A stretch of 64,000 bases of DNA from contig JABMLP010000008.1 in the NCBI GenBank assembly GCA_013176395.1, positions 1,426,001 through 1,490,000 of the forward strand. The letters are read 5' to 3'. The notes beneath the pieces were generated by a model. That model did no database searches. It was not told the origin of the DNA and saw nothing but the letters and a program-made list of their open reading frames with translations. Both the position numbers and the translations under genes were made by a program. This document shows, one piece after another, positions 10,964-22,620 of the stretch (position 1 is its first letter; every line of letters begins with the position of its first letter). Source of the DNA: Venturia oleaginea (taxonomy: Eukaryota; Ascomycota; Dothideomycetes; Venturiales; Venturiaceae).

Positions 10964-11530
10964 ATGATCCAAAAACTCCACTCCACCCACATCTTCGTCA
11001 TCTGCGGTTCCTCAACCTCCCTGACAAAAAACCTCGCAAACTACTACAACTTCCCATTTATCGATGCCACTGGTGATGAGGTATATCATCTCCCCTCCCA
11101 ACCCGTAGAACCTTAGACTTACAGTATGTCTAAGTTCCACACCACGCAAAACCCGAACAACATAACCCCTCAAACCGAAGCCGAATCCTGGGAACAACTA
11201 ATCCAACTTCGAGAAAACGCGGCAAGATTGTTGTACGATGGGGCTCCGGGGGTGTTTATCGCTTGTCCTACGTTGGAGGAAAAATATCGTGATGTCATTA
11301 GAATTATTAGTCTGACGAGTAGGGTTGCTGTTCATTTTATTTTCCTACACGTTGATGTTGATATGGCTAGGAAAAGGCTTGAGTCCGCGGAGAGCATGGA
11401 GCTTAATCGTCTTGGAAAATCGCGAGCAAAAAGGGATCATGTTCACTACCTCACCTCTATGGGAGATGATCGAGCAGATTTTGAACCTGCAAAACGGATT
11501 ATCGGGGAAATATTAATACAGAATCGATGA
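10964..11530 (+). CDS. gluconokinase-like protein with degenerate P-loop
   Basis: Two exons, 10964-11080 and 11135-11530, join in phase (54-nt intron) to give 170 residues, the normal size for a fungal gluconokinase. The fold is recognisable: a first strand HIFVICG, FPFIDATGDEFH where gluconokinases have the EGDDLHP-type segment, WEQLIQLRENAARLL, and CPTLEEKYRDVIR matching the CSALKRxYRDxLR segment. A strand VAVHFIFLHVD follows. The Walker A motif, normally GxxGxGKS, reads GSSTSLTK at residues 15-22, lacking both later glycines and the K-S pair. ATP-dependent phosphorylation of gluconate is therefore doubtful. It converges with the dehydrogenase gene ending only 20 bp away. Confidence 0.7.
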
Positions 11531-11549
11531 TCTTATTATTTCTCACAAA

Positions 11550-12828
11550 CTATAACATCTCCAACCCATTATTAAGCTCAACAACAACCTTGAGCACAAT
11601 ATTCCCCTCCCCATCCTCTCTCCTCGTAGCCATCTCAAACGCATCCCCCACAGCCTCCAACCCACAAAACCGATGCGTCAACAAACAAGAAAAATCAGGA
11701 ACGTCACATCCCTTCCTCGAAAATATCTCGATCCCAGCCGGATACGTATCAGCATACCGAAACACGCCACAGAGATCCACTTCCCGCAGCGCGGCAGCAG
11801 AAATGGGTAATGTCTGCAAAGGCGAGCCCATACCGATAATCATAACTTTACCACCAGATCGCGTTGCCTTGATGACGCAATCAGTGGATATTGTATGTGG
11901 AAAAACAAGAGTAGAATGGTACGTACGAAAATAGCGGTTTGAAGACAGGAAGAGACGCCAGAGCATTCAAAGACAGCGTCGTAGCCTTGATTGGGTCCAC
12001 CGACGAAACTAGCCACTGAGCAGAGTAGAGTGGCGTTGTCTTTTGCAGTGGTAATGGATTCATTGATGTCATTGCCTTTCCGCATCGGCATGACAAAGGA
12101 TCGATCTGCGAATCTTTTGGCAACTGCGAATTCGGTTCGTCCGGCGTCGATATCGGCGATGACGACTGTTTTTGCACCGCTCATCCTGCATACAGCGGAG
12201 ACGAGGAGGCCAACTGCTCCGGCGCCGAGTATCAATGCGGTGGTACCTTTTACTGACCCTGCTCGACGCACTGCATGGACACCGACACTCAAAGGCTCAA
12301 CCAGTGCACCCATTTCGAGCGATGTATCGTCTCGTAATTTGTGGCAGAACGCAGCAGGATGATTAACATATTCCTGGAGGGTTCCTTGCACGTGTGGAAA
12401 CGATTTGGCCGAACTGCGGAACTGCATGCTGCTACAGATGTTGTACCGTCCCTCGTCACAGCGAGGGCAATTGGCGCAAGGGATTCCGACTTCGAGCGCG
12501 ACGCGGTCTCCAACGGTGAGATATTTGACATCGCTGCCGATGGCAACGATTACTCCAGCGGACTCGTGTCCTAGCGATAACGGCTCTTTGACTTGAATGT
12601 CACCATTGCGGTAGTGCTGATAGTAATGAACATCGGAACCGCAAATTGCAACTTTTCGAATGGAGACCTGGACCTCTTGTGGTCCTGGAGGATCTATAGG
12701 GCGAGATTCCTGAACGACATCAACTTGTACTTCCGGAAATTGAGTAGGGTTGAACTGACAATTCTCAAATCCTTGGGGCCGTGGAGCACCGATGCTCTGC
12801 TATAGTTCGGCTGAGTCTGTGGGTGCAT
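11550..12828 (-). CDS. zinc-dependent polyol/sugar dehydrogenase (sorbitol/xylitol dehydrogenase family)
   Basis: A medium-chain zinc dehydrogenase of about 389 residues, expected to oxidise a polyol or sugar acid with NAD+. Three exons fit in phase: 12828-12760, 12709-11927 and 11867-11550. The start at 12828 gives the usual leader ASVLHGPKDLRI. Catalytic-zinc residues are in ICGSDVHYY and LGHESAG. Structural zinc cysteines are complete in CANCPRCDEGRYNIC. The cofactor motif is GAGAVGLL, followed by an acidic residue in IADID, which favours NAD+ over NADP+. The substrate-side ALVEPLSVGVHA is also present. Sorbitol, xylitol, L-arabitol or L-idonate are possible substrates. Its 3' end meets the gluconokinase-like gene and its 5' end lies near the regulator gene. 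Confidence 0.88.
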
Positions 12829-13039
12829 ATTGCCGAAAGGCGTAGGCAGCTTTCTGTCTATGCTATGCGAACGTGAGTATCTCGCCTTTGTTATTTAAGC
12901 ATGTTGGGCGAGGCTGAGGGATATGCGTGAAGTCGGACCGAGCAAAGGCCGAGCGGCGTATCATTCCTTGGACCAGATGCCGAAGTCCTGGGCCGATGAC
13001 CAGCCATGAAGAGTGGCATTGTGAAGCTTTTCGAGCCCA

Positions 13040-15597
13040 CTAGAATGTAAAGTTGTTTCCCGAACAGAGAGCATCATACCAATCAACAGTTCCCTCGGCT
13101 TCCCCAGGGATGCCCATCTGTTCGCTCTCGAAACCGGGACTTTGGAACATCAGACCGTCAGTGGTACTAGCATCGTTGGTGATGAAGTGACCCACGGCTT
13201 CCAAATCCCTCCAAGAGAACCCAGCGAATGGATCCAAATCCTGTCCTGAAAGTTCACTCGATCTCGTAAAATTCTGTTCTGAAGTGGCTTGTTCCGTATT
13301 CATTGGTGCTTCGGTATGGGAGGCACGATTGCTTTCTTGTTGTCGATCATTTGGCTCGGGTGACTTGCGCCAAAGGAGGTAGAGTAAGCGAGCATAGCGA
13401 CGGCCGAGGCTGTTGGGGCCAGTTGCTGAGCGTTGAAGGCGATCTATGGTAACCTTAATGCTGCGGAGGACACCTGCGCAAGCCTCGATAGACAGAGCAC
13501 CTGCTATTCGTGCCTGGAAATGATCTTAGGATTCTCCCTTGTCGATAAAACTAGCATGCACCTACCTTGTACAAAAAGACTGCTGCGTATATCACGTAAA
13601 GGTAGTACTTCAACGGCATATATCGTAGTCCTGACACCGGATCTATGTAGCTGTTCAAAGTTTCCAGAAGCGATGACGCTGCATCGATAGACTCGTAGAT
13701 GAATCGTGCATCAGGTGAGCCAGCAACATTGGGAAAGAGTGCACCTCTGACTGCGCTTGAGGAAGAACTCTGACGTGCTCGATCGACGGCACGATTCAGT
13801 GTTGCCTGAAAGGCAAACGCGTTGATGTAAAGGCGCAGGAAATCGTACGATAAGTTGAGCGTTGCCTTGACGTGTGGAGTAACTGCAAATGTTAATCAGT
13901 CCTCGAACATATTTGGGGTATTGGGCACACGTGCAGCTGAAACTGCCATTTACTAGCTTCCACCTCCGAAGCATTGCAGTAAAATCGTCCTTTCAGAGAC
14001 TTAGTCATGCCGATGTTTTTAGAAGGGGAGATGAAGAGGATCGTACAATGTAGCGCACATATTCCCCACCAACATAAAGATGTTCTCGGTGACTCGACGA
14101 TGAATACAGAATGTCATGAGCATTACTGAATAATTGAGTCAATTCCAAATGGGCTTGGAAAAGTTGTGAGAGGTCGTCTAATCCATTACCATTTGTCTGT
14201 AGTGATGGGAAATCGGTAGAACGCAGAAGCTGACCAGGACCTGGACCTCGAGACCAAAAGGCTTTACCAAGGCGAATCGATATTTGACGATCGCTCATGT
14301 AACAAGCTAGACAGGTTGGAAGTCAGAGCTAAACACAAAAGATGAATCGAGAACACTTGCCTGCCCAAGCTATTCGTTTGCGGCCAAGCTGCTCGTCTCG
14401 GGTTTCAGTCTCTTGTAGTAAGCCTGTTTGCTCCAACCTCTGCAAGTATCCCAATCTAATGGCGCATCCAACTTGCATCCAAGCTCCATAATCTTCCTCG
14501 CCACGACCAATGGTAGACGTTACTTGAGCCCTTTCAGGCGCCCATTCAGCGAGAATAAGTAGAGCCTCAACGGCGCCAACACTCATCGAGCCCGAAAACA
14601 TCAATTTCGAGATCAGTGTCTCCATATATCGAGAACAAGCGTCGTGCGCTGCAGACCAGGAAGTCTCGTCTTTTGTCACCACAATTAGGATTGCGGTCAT
14701 GAGGTGCGGCTCCTGCTCGAGGAAATACAGAATGTCTCCACCATTAAAGACGTCTTTGCAAGCAACGGGAAAGTAGGCATGATATCGTTCGCGGTAGCTA
14801 CGAAATGGATATCAGTTACTAAAGCCACTACACGCGGCCAGACTCACAGGTTCAAGAGGTGCGAAGCATCAGCACGCGTCAGAATGCCGTCCACAATGGG
14901 GGTATAAGCAATCGGGGAGGGTGTGGCAGCTGTTCTTGCTAGATATGAAGTGTTTGGATTCGTTGTTTGCGATACGCTGTTCCTTTCTTCAGCGCTGCGA
15001 TCCGCAACTTCGGCCAGAAGATCCAATGCATCGGAGGGGTTTAATAGATCAGTGGTGTTGATGTGATTTTCAATACTATTTGGTACGCGCGATGTACGTC
15101 GGGACAGCGTCGAGGCAGGGCTTCCAGCTGGTGGGCCAGGCCAGTTTCTTTGCCAGTCTCCAGACGTAGAAGGTTCCCTCTGGTTTGGCGGCGAAGACCA
15201 CGGTATCTGATGGGCAGACTGGAAGGTCTCCACGCCGTTTGCTGCAGGAGTCTCAGCAAAAGTCACTGGGCGTGATGCAGAACGAGTCGCATTCACAGTC
15301 GATTCTCTAGTCCGGGCGCCACCTCTTCTTGAGGATACGAGGACGCAGTCGATCTTTACCTGAGAGCATCGACGACACGGAGGTCCTTTGGAGCCCTCTG
15401 AACCCCTTCGTGATATCAGCATGCGATATAGGCAAGAGTAGAGTCGTATGGATCTAACATGGTCAATATGCCGGGACTTACAGGTCACATCGTGTCTTCC
15501 TCGCGCGGCATGCCAGACAAGCCCGAGAGGTCCGCTTCTCTTTCGTTTCGGCTACGCCCCTTCTGATTGTCGCCGTCTGGTCACCGACGACGCTCAT
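13040..15597 (-). CDS. Zn2Cys6 fungal transcription factor
   Basis: A nuclear regulator with an N-terminal binuclear zinc cluster. Exon 1 starts at 15597 and encodes CLACRARKTRCD. An intron then joins in phase to GSEGSKGPPCRRCSQVKIDC, completing the six cysteines (C-x2-C-x6-C ... C-x2-C-x6-C). A Ser/Thr/Pro-rich linker follows. The middle homology region of fungal-specific factors appears around 14860-14000, with the DRQISIRLGKAFWSRGPG segment near 14290. An acidic C-terminus (13303-13040) could activate. Several introns between 14844 and 13303 were not resolved exactly. The family usually binds paired CGG triplets. Such triplets lie in the intergenic region it shares with the divergent dehydrogenase, suggesting autoregulation and control of that gene (inference). 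Confidence 0.85.
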
Positions 15598-15723
15598 GGC
15601 GGCTTTGGTGTTGCAAAGAGTTGAGCAAAAGGAGGTCGGCTGGCGATCGTATGCCTTTCAAAGGCCGTCCCCGCACTTTTTCGGCTCGGTCACTGAAATA
15701 CAATTAATATATATAAATATATG

Positions 15724-15867
15724 AGCGTCGGCAATTGCGCCGACTCGGACCGAGGAAGATGAACGAGTGCGAACAGCAATTGCCGACGCTGATTACTGTA
15801 GCCTCACGCCTGGAGACGCCGCTTACTCGTAGCCTGGAGACGCGCCTGGAGACGTAGCCTGGAGACG
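15724..15867. promoter_or_regulatory. repeat-rich divergent intergenic region
   Basis: A perfect 15-bp inverted repeat, AGCGTCGGCAATTGC at 15724-15738 and its complement at 15776-15790, is followed by four exact copies of GCCTGGAGACG between 15808 and 15867. Inside the left arm GTCGGC-AATTGC-GCCGAC forms a further palindrome, containing CGG-N8-CCG, the spacing style of Zn2Cys6 sites. The cluster sits between the start of the regulator (15597, minus) and the D-2-hydroxyacid dehydrogenase (16145, plus). Operator function is inferred from the arrangement only. Confidence 0.5.
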
Positions 15868-16144
15868 CCGCAATACCGATGGGAATCCCCTTCTCCGCAT
15901 TCCAATACCGAGTTATCCATTATATCATGGAGACAAATCCCTACAACAAAGTCGTCGTACCCACTGCGAAGTCCTTCGTGATCGCGGGGCGATATGGAAA
16001 AACTGGGTGAGATTCACCATCGGGCTATTGGGACCTCCACTTTCGCTATGCATCGGCAACTGGCACGCGACGTTGCCATACATACAGCTGGTCCGCTGTC
16101 GAACTCAGCCTTCAAATCTCCTCTCGAAATTTTCTTGTTCCGAT

Positions 16145-17324
16145 ATGTCAGCAACCAAAAAATCATCGTCCAGCATCCTGATGCTGGGTGTCGTGCTTCA
16201 CGCCCACGCCGAATTCGAAGAGTTGCGCAAAATCGCCCACGTACAGGTCTGAGGAATCGAGTCAAACGAGTTGATCGTTCAAAGATTGATACCATCTAGC
16301 AAATCACGACTGGTACCCGGAGCGAATTTATCGACGACTGCAAAAAAGGCGTATACGACAATGTGGTAGCGATCTCACGAACGTTTGATTCAGTTCAGGT
16401 ACTTTTTTTATCCAAAACATGATTGAGACGTCATTAACACCCCCAATCTAGTTAACGGGTCCCTTCGACGCCGAATTGGTCTCCTATCTACCTTCGTCGT
16501 TAAAATCCATTTCCCACAATGGTGCTGGGTACGATCAAATCGATGTCCCCAGTTGCACAAAACGAGGCATTCTCGTTTCCAACACTCCTCAGGCAGTAGA
16601 CGCCGCAACGGCAAACATTGCCATCTACCTAATTCTTGGAGCTCTTCGCTGCTCCTGGATCGCCGAGTCTGCAATTCGACAAGGTCTATGGCGAGGTCAG
16701 AGCCCGCTCGGTCACGATCCGGACGGCCTTGTTTTAGGAATTCTCGGCATGGGCGGTATTGGAACAGCGACGGCACAAAGAGTTTCTGCTTTCGGCTTCA
16801 AATTGCAGTATCACAACCGCTCTCCTGTCAATGGCTTGGAGAAATCTTTCTCGACAGCTGCTCAGGTGCCGGAGTATGTTTCCTTTGACGAATTGTTGGA
16901 GACCAGCGACGTGATTTCTGTCCATCTTCCGCTTGGTCCCGCGACGAGGAAATTGATCAGCGCAAAGGAGATTGCACGTATGAAGAAGGGTGTCATTATT
17001 GTCAACACCGCACGAGGTTTGATCATTGATGAGAACGACCTCTACAATGCACTCGAAAAGGGACAGATCGGGAGCGTAGGTTTGGATGTTTACGAGAAAG
17101 AGCCTGAGGTTCACGCGGGGCTTTTGAAGCACCCCAGGGCGGTACTACTACCGCATATTGGTACGGCGACCGTGGAGACACAGGTAAGACTGGAAATACA
17201 ATTCTCCTTCAAGTCGAGATATTATACTAACAATTGGTAGAAAAAAATGGAGGTTCTCGTCATTGACAATGTTAAGAGTGTCATAACGCAGGGGACTCTT
17301 ATCACGCCTGTATCCAAGCTGTAG
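16145..17324 (+). CDS. D-2-hydroxyacid dehydrogenase (glyoxylate/hydroxypyruvate reductase-like)
   Basis: An NAD(P)-dependent 2-hydroxyacid dehydrogenase of about 338 residues. Four exons fit in phase: 16145-16246, 16300-16398, 16452-17183 and 17241-17324. The cofactor loop is GMGGIGTA. The next strand ends in HNRS, a basic residue that points to NADPH. Catalytic residues are the arginine in NTARGLIIDE, the glutamate in DVYEKEPEV and the histidine in LPHIGTAT. The N-terminal substrate domain includes SHNGAGYDQID and SNTPQAVDAATA. Substrates could be glyoxylate, hydroxypyruvate or another 2-keto acid. It is divergently transcribed from the Zn2Cys6 gene. Confidence 0.9.
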
Positions 17325-18078
17325 AGACAAATCCAAACAGGGAGCTGCGCACCTGACACAATCAGACTCTTCATTACAAACCCTTACCTTTCTTCTCACT
17401 CGCAATTTGTCGGTGAGATTAGGAAATTTTCCAACGAGTGGCGATCAGAGCAATTTATCGTTCCCTCCTTACTCTGGAGACCCTCCCTTCTGACATGCAA
17501 GCCCATTTAGCTTCACACTTCAGTCCAAGAAGAGAACTAATACTACTCTCGCACACCATCGTGAAAAATCATTGTAACTTCCAAGGCGACTATCCGAGTT
17601 CAGCGGGCCAAAGAAAATATCCAACCAGATAACATAAAACCTGCTAAATCTTCTCTACATATACAAGGTTCAATCTTGGTCTATCTAAATATCCCCATCC
17701 TTCTTCACTATCCGCTCGATTACACCCCCAAATTAACCTTCACGCAAAATAAAATCGGTACATTCTCTTCCTCCCCGTCACAATAGCTACATTTCTCACT
17801 CCCATACTCGTAAAGAGAATAATAGGAGAAGTTGATGGATTATCCGGTTTCGCCTAGCGAGCCGGTTGTGGATTGGAAGGTGGTCAGATAAAGTTCCTTC
17901 TCTCTACTCCATCCCGAAAGAGTAGAAACTTCGGAATGTTGATTAAGAGCAGTTATTGGATGCGATTGAAGAACAAAGCAGCCCTTCCAAATCGCACCAC
18001 CCAGGTCCATCATCTCCTCCAAAAGGCCCAAGTTTACTCCTCTACCCAACCCCGAAATGCCAACCAATTCATTGAATC
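17325..18078. other. intergenic, no gene seen
   Basis: Short frames only, none with family resemblance. Pyrimidine-rich tracts near 17640-17760 could belong to the 3' region of the dehydrogenase gene. The stretch ends at the target TA of the pogo-like element. Confidence 0.4.
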
Positions 18079-18080
18079 TA

Positions 18081-18793
18081 ACGTGTTTCACCACTCAGTG
18101 GGCCACCCTAGTCAGTGGGCCACCCCATCAAAAAGCCCATTCTCTTGGTACAATAATTGCGATAATGTCAACACCAACGCCTGAATCAGCCCATAAAGAG
18201 GCTAGATTACTTCTTGCGAAGCAAAGCTTTCAAAAGAATTAAAATTCAAGTCAACGTCAAATCTCAGCGTTGTACGATATATCTCGAGCTACACTTCAGC
18301 GTCGTCTCAAAGGCATCAAACCACAGAGCGAATCCAAGCACAAAAAACGAAAGTTACAACTACATGAAGAGCAGGCTCTAGTTCAGTGGATCCTGGACCT
18401 TGATCGACGCGGATTTCCCCCTCAGATTATTGACGTACGACAAATGGCAAATGTTTAACTCGAAAAACGTGGTACAGAACCTCCACCACAACCAGTCGGG
18501 AAGAACTGGGTATCCCGCTTTATCTCCACTCAAACTGAGCTTCGTACAAAGTGGAATCGCAAATTCCATTCACAGCGTGCCAAATACGAAGATCCAGTGA
18601 TAATTAACGCGTGGTTTCAGCGCGTTGAAGAGATGCGTCTATTGTTCGGTATCTTTACGGAGGATACATACAATTTTGATGAGACTGGCTTCATGATGGG
18701 GGTATTTTGATAATGATCATAGTGGTGGTAGATTTATTGGACGATAACATAAAATTAAGTGGTGAGGGTGGCCCACTGAGTGGTGAAACACGT
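18081..18793 (+). mobile_element. internally deleted pogo-like (Tc1/mariner) element
   Basis: Two perfect 27-bp terminal inverted repeats beginning ACGTGTTTCACCACTCAG lie at 18081-18107 and 18767-18793. Both are flanked by TA (18079-18080 and 18794-18795), the hallmark of TA-targeting transposons. The first 14 bases match the ends of the larger element at 43735-45580 apart from one pyrimidine difference. The interior keeps the 5' part of a transposase and then jumps to the right end, so roughly 1.1 kb is missing relative to that element. Perfect ends with a shrunken interior are what a nascent MITE looks like. Confidence 0.85.
18165..18710 (+). pseudogene. pogo-type transposase fragment
   Basis: Frames within the element encode a helix-turn-helix region (ALYDISRATLQRRLKGIKP) and a CENP-B-like segment (EEQALVQWILDLDRRGFPP). 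A stretch corresponding to GKNWVSRFI and then NFDETGF follows, which carries the first catalytic aspartate. A TAA stops the frame at 18240-18242 and further frame changes occur. The second and third catalytic aspartates and the C-terminus are absent. The protein cannot be active. Confidence 0.8.
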
Positions 18794-18795
18794 TA

Positions 18796-19544
18796 ATGGG
18801 ATCCGATATATCAAAACATGTAAGATACATCGTCAAGAGCACATTCTTCAAACCCTCTTTCCTCCTCGTCCTCGTCAGGTAAAGACTTCGAATACTGAAG
18901 TTTCAGCGACACATTCTACAGACTCCCTCGGCGGCGTTCCAGGAATCTAAGATGTCAAATACATCTTCACTTCCCCCCAATCAACAGTATACCCACAGCC
19001 CCTCCAAAATCATCATGAAATCATTCGTGCATCGTAGATTGACACCAAGGGTTAAGTGGAAAGCAGTATATTAAATCCAAGTATATATACTTTGCAAACC
19101 CGCAAAGCCCAATCCAGCCGTGGAGCCGGTGTGTTCGTAGGTAGTAGTCCATATCCACAGGACCAAAGCCCAAGTCCCAACCCAGACATTCATCCCATTC
19201 GTAAGCGTCATTCCCAGGTCATTAGATGTGATACAATAGTACAAGATACGATGCTCAAAGGGGGCGGAAACGCATCATTCCAACTCAGTCTGCCCGGTAG
19301 CAGAAGAGTAACAAACGCCATTTTTGTCTTCCTCTTCCTTGAAATCTTGAGACTTCGCCAAGTCCCAAACACCATTGCGACGAAAAAGCACTTCGTTCCG
19401 GAACATGGGGGGGGGGGAAATATTGCCAGAAAAGAGGCTGGCAACAGAAGAAAGCAAGAGCGCCAAAGCAGACTACTCCAGGAAAAATGCAGGAAAAAGG
19501 GTTATCGAAAAACCACTCACGCGTTCACGCGTCACCGCCTCTTA
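18796..19544. other. intergenic, no gene seen
   Basis: No convincing frame. A run of nine G lies near 19407. This should be the 3' flank of the Byr4-type gene that ends at 19545 plus spacer. Confidence 0.35.
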
Positions 19545-22165
19545 TCAAACATCTTGACCGCTCCCCAAGACGCGCCAGATGCTCCACTTGTGTTCCTCCC
19601 CGCCACGCTCGTCAACCCATGCTTCACCGTTAGGAAACCACGCGCCGGCCCACCTTCTCCATTCCGCCTCTTCAGTCCGCTGCCTCTTGATAAAAGTGGG
19701 TCCGAGATCAAATTCTTCGCCGAGGGCCCACTCATCACTCATAGAGGCGCCCGTCACAGAGCCCTCGTTTTCTTTATTAGCACCGCCGGCTCCCGGAGTG
19801 ATCTTGCGACCTTCATCGGGCAAATCTTCAATGCCAGCGAACGGATCATCGTCTTCTTCAACGGAAACGGAGCCAGGTGATAGGGGCTTGTTGGGGTCGC
19901 CGAAGGTTCGCGGGTCGACTTTCAGCCACTTCATTCGTTCTGGGTCGAAAACCATGCCCCGTTCTATTCTTGGGCCTCGTGCTTGAGTGACCTGACTGAT
20001 CAGAGCGGGTCGAGGTGGACTGCCATGACGAGGGATTGTATTCTGATCACGGATACCGAGTACGAGCGCAGAGGGAAATGAGTTGGTATGATGATGGTGA
20101 GAATTGTTTGCATTGTGGGTAGGATGGAGTGGTAGAGTAGTATTAGAAGGATTGCTAAAATGGGTGAGGGCGTGCTCATTGCCCTCCCATCGCTGGAGAG
20201 TCGCATTATAAACCATTCCTTTATCATCTGAATTCTTGTTAGCGAGGTGTTCACTTCGCACGCTTCAGGCAGCTCACTTTTGAGACTAGTGGTCGATGTC
20301 ATGGTTTTAATCAGTGTTGGACCTTTGAGGTCTTCGGATCGTTTCTTGCTTCGCAACGCGGTTGGGCTGTTGTGTGGACTTCGCGCTGCAACTTGGGCTC
20401 TCCAATTGATGTTCATTGCAGGCGGCACAGGTCCGACACTTTTTGGCCGTGGCGTGGAGCCCCCATTATTTAGTCTCTGTTCACGCGCTATTCGACTGGC
20501 AGCGGTATCACGAGCAAAGCGTGGCAGATTTTCTGTCTTGTTGTGTGGGAAATAACCCCGGTTCGACGGAGTTTGAGCTTGAGGTGTTGAAGGGACTGCG
20601 GATGTAGACGCAGGCGTGACCGTCTGCGATCTTTCTGGCAATACGAGGTTCAAGTTTGCTCGACTGTCCTTGCGGCGCAAAGTCCTGGGCGGTCCGGCAG
20701 AAACTGGCGTTTTCATGTATTTCTGCTCCTTGGTTGCCGATGTTGGTAAATCGTCGAAGGAATCGAGCTCATTGCCGTGGCCAAACACTCTCTTCTTTTG
20801 GACATGCAAAGTCCGCTGGTTTGCTGCTACCCTGGCAAGTGAAGCGGGAGCAATCCAAGATTTTCGGTTTCCGACACGACTGGGAGTGTCTCTTGATTGT
20901 TCCGTGATTGACATGCGCGAGAAAGATCGCGCTGGAGGTGAGAGAGGTCTTGAATGGTGTTCCGAGTGCTGGCGAAAGTGCGTTGACCCTTTGGTGTTTA
21001 CATGTTGCGATTGATTTGTAGAGACGCCAGCAGGGAGGAAGGGAACGGAGGGCTTTGAAGCAAGGCTGGTAGGTGGGCGGCCAAGTGCGGGAGCAGATCG
21101 TTTTGATCGGAGTAGCTGGGAGTAGTTTGCGCTCGTTGTGTTAGATGGCCGACCAAAACGGGTGAGTTGCGGTTGCGCGATTTGAGGATGATAGGAAGCG
21201 CCGGATTCGTATACAGGATCTAGCTGCTTGGTTTTGGAGGCGGAATTGCTAGGCCTTGGTATTCGCGATACAGATGGCTTGTCGGTGAATGTGAGTGACG
21301 TGGTAGCAGATCTCGGTGGTGGAGCTTGTACCCGAGCAGACTCGATCTTGACGTTGCGATTGATTTTGCGCTTCTTTGGGTTCTCGAGAAAGTCGCTGGT
21401 GTCGTCAAAATCGAGACCGGACAGCATATCATCATCCTCATCAGCATGTGTGCGTCCTGGCAGCGCGCGTGGCTCGTCCCATGCAGCTGCGACTGGTGCT
21501 GACGTGGGGATCTCTTTCCGCTCCTCTTGCTCTTGTCGCTGCCGTAGTTTGGCAGCAAAATCGATTGGTTCAGTGGGCAGTACCAATCCACCGAGTTCAT
21601 CATCTTCACTTTCCACAGTCATGATGCTCCCCAGACTCGGACTCATTGCCGACACGGACGAGCTGCGACCGCGCAAGTCTCGTCGAGTGCCGGCAAACCG
21701 GATTCCCAAACTCCCTTCTGCCCATTCTGTATCAAAGTCGTCGTCGAGGGTGCTGTCGTTGGAGGGGGTGATTGGTGTCTCTATCCTGGGTCCGACCTTC
21801 AATTGCAGTCCACTGCCTCCATCATCTCCTCCTATATCGAAATCATCGCCCCAATCGTCGGCGACGTTTGTCTTTGATTTTGTTTTCCCGAGTCGTTTGA
21901 TAGTGCCACCGAGGAGAGCCGACTGCGGGACATTCTGCGGAATTGGGATGCCAACCTGCTTCGCTGACGAGATGGCGTTGGAGATGGAGGATTCGTCGTC
22001 TGGGGTTATCAGGACTTGCCAGTCCTCGTCGGCGGCATTTGATTCGGAGCGCACTGATTGTCGTGAGGATAGACTGGTGGGTTGGGTGCTCAGTGAGTGC
22101 GAGAATGCCAGGCCACCTTCGAAATCTTGGTCTTCGTCCCAGCTTTCGACCTCAACATGGGCCAT
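19545..22165 (-). CDS. byr4: Byr4/Bfa1-type septation GAP subunit
   Basis: The non-catalytic half of the two-component GTPase-activating complex that restrains the septation initiation (mitotic exit) GTPase at spindle pole bodies. Two exons, 22165-20278 and 20234-19545, join in phase across a 43-nt intron, giving about 858 residues. The N-terminus has the Byr4-typical acidic WDEDQDFEGG and a second DDWGDDFDIGG segment. A long low-complexity Ser/Pro/Arg-rich middle follows. The C-terminus carries the conserved KGMVYNATLQRWEGNE and RGMVFDPERMKWLKVDP motifs, then DDPFAGIEDL and an EFDLGPTFIKRQ tail. Disorder and SP/TP sites suggest regulation by polo and CDK kinases (family knowledge). It is divergent from the XRCC4-type gene. 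Confidence 0.88.
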
Positions 22166-22620
22166 TGCAGCAGCAGCGTGTCGCTGCGGGACAGTGTATG
22201 GGGATGGCGGGTAGGTGCTCGAAATGGGGGAGTCGGTGAGTGTAGGTATGTTACTAGGTGTGGTGTTGTCTGAACGTAGCTTTAGGAGGCTGGTGAAAAA
22301 TGCTTGGGTCGCGGGCGTGTCGCACGGGCTGACTAGACGCGTGAATGACAGCTAGCGATGTGATGAGGGATCGAGGCAGGAGACGGTCGGCACAACAATC
22401 ATGTATCTATCTATTGTCGCGCTGGACTCGGCTCTGATCCGATGTTTGAATATATATATAGGCCTCAGGCTGACCAGAGGACGGAGTTGTGGAACGACGC
22501 GATGTGCAAAACCAAACAAACGCGTTCTGCTGCCTAGATGGGCTGAACAGATATAAAGTCGACTCTCGTCCACACTTGACAGGCCGACGGATGGCTGACT
22601 GCTTCTCCATGGCATCGCTA

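Noticed and set aside
1921..17324. Secondary-metabolite gene cluster
   Set aside because: SDRs, an MFS gene and a Zn2Cys6 regulator are present but there is no polyketide synthase, peptide synthetase, terpene cyclase or other core enzyme in the window.
19020..19880. 274-codon plus frame at 19056-19880
   Set aside because: Overlaps the conserved C-terminal exon of the Byr4-type gene on the other strand; composition not protein-like.
21228..22214. 328-codon plus frame opposite the Byr4-type gene
   Set aside because: Antisense shadow of a Ser/Arg-rich coding exon; the minus strand carries the recognised family motifs.
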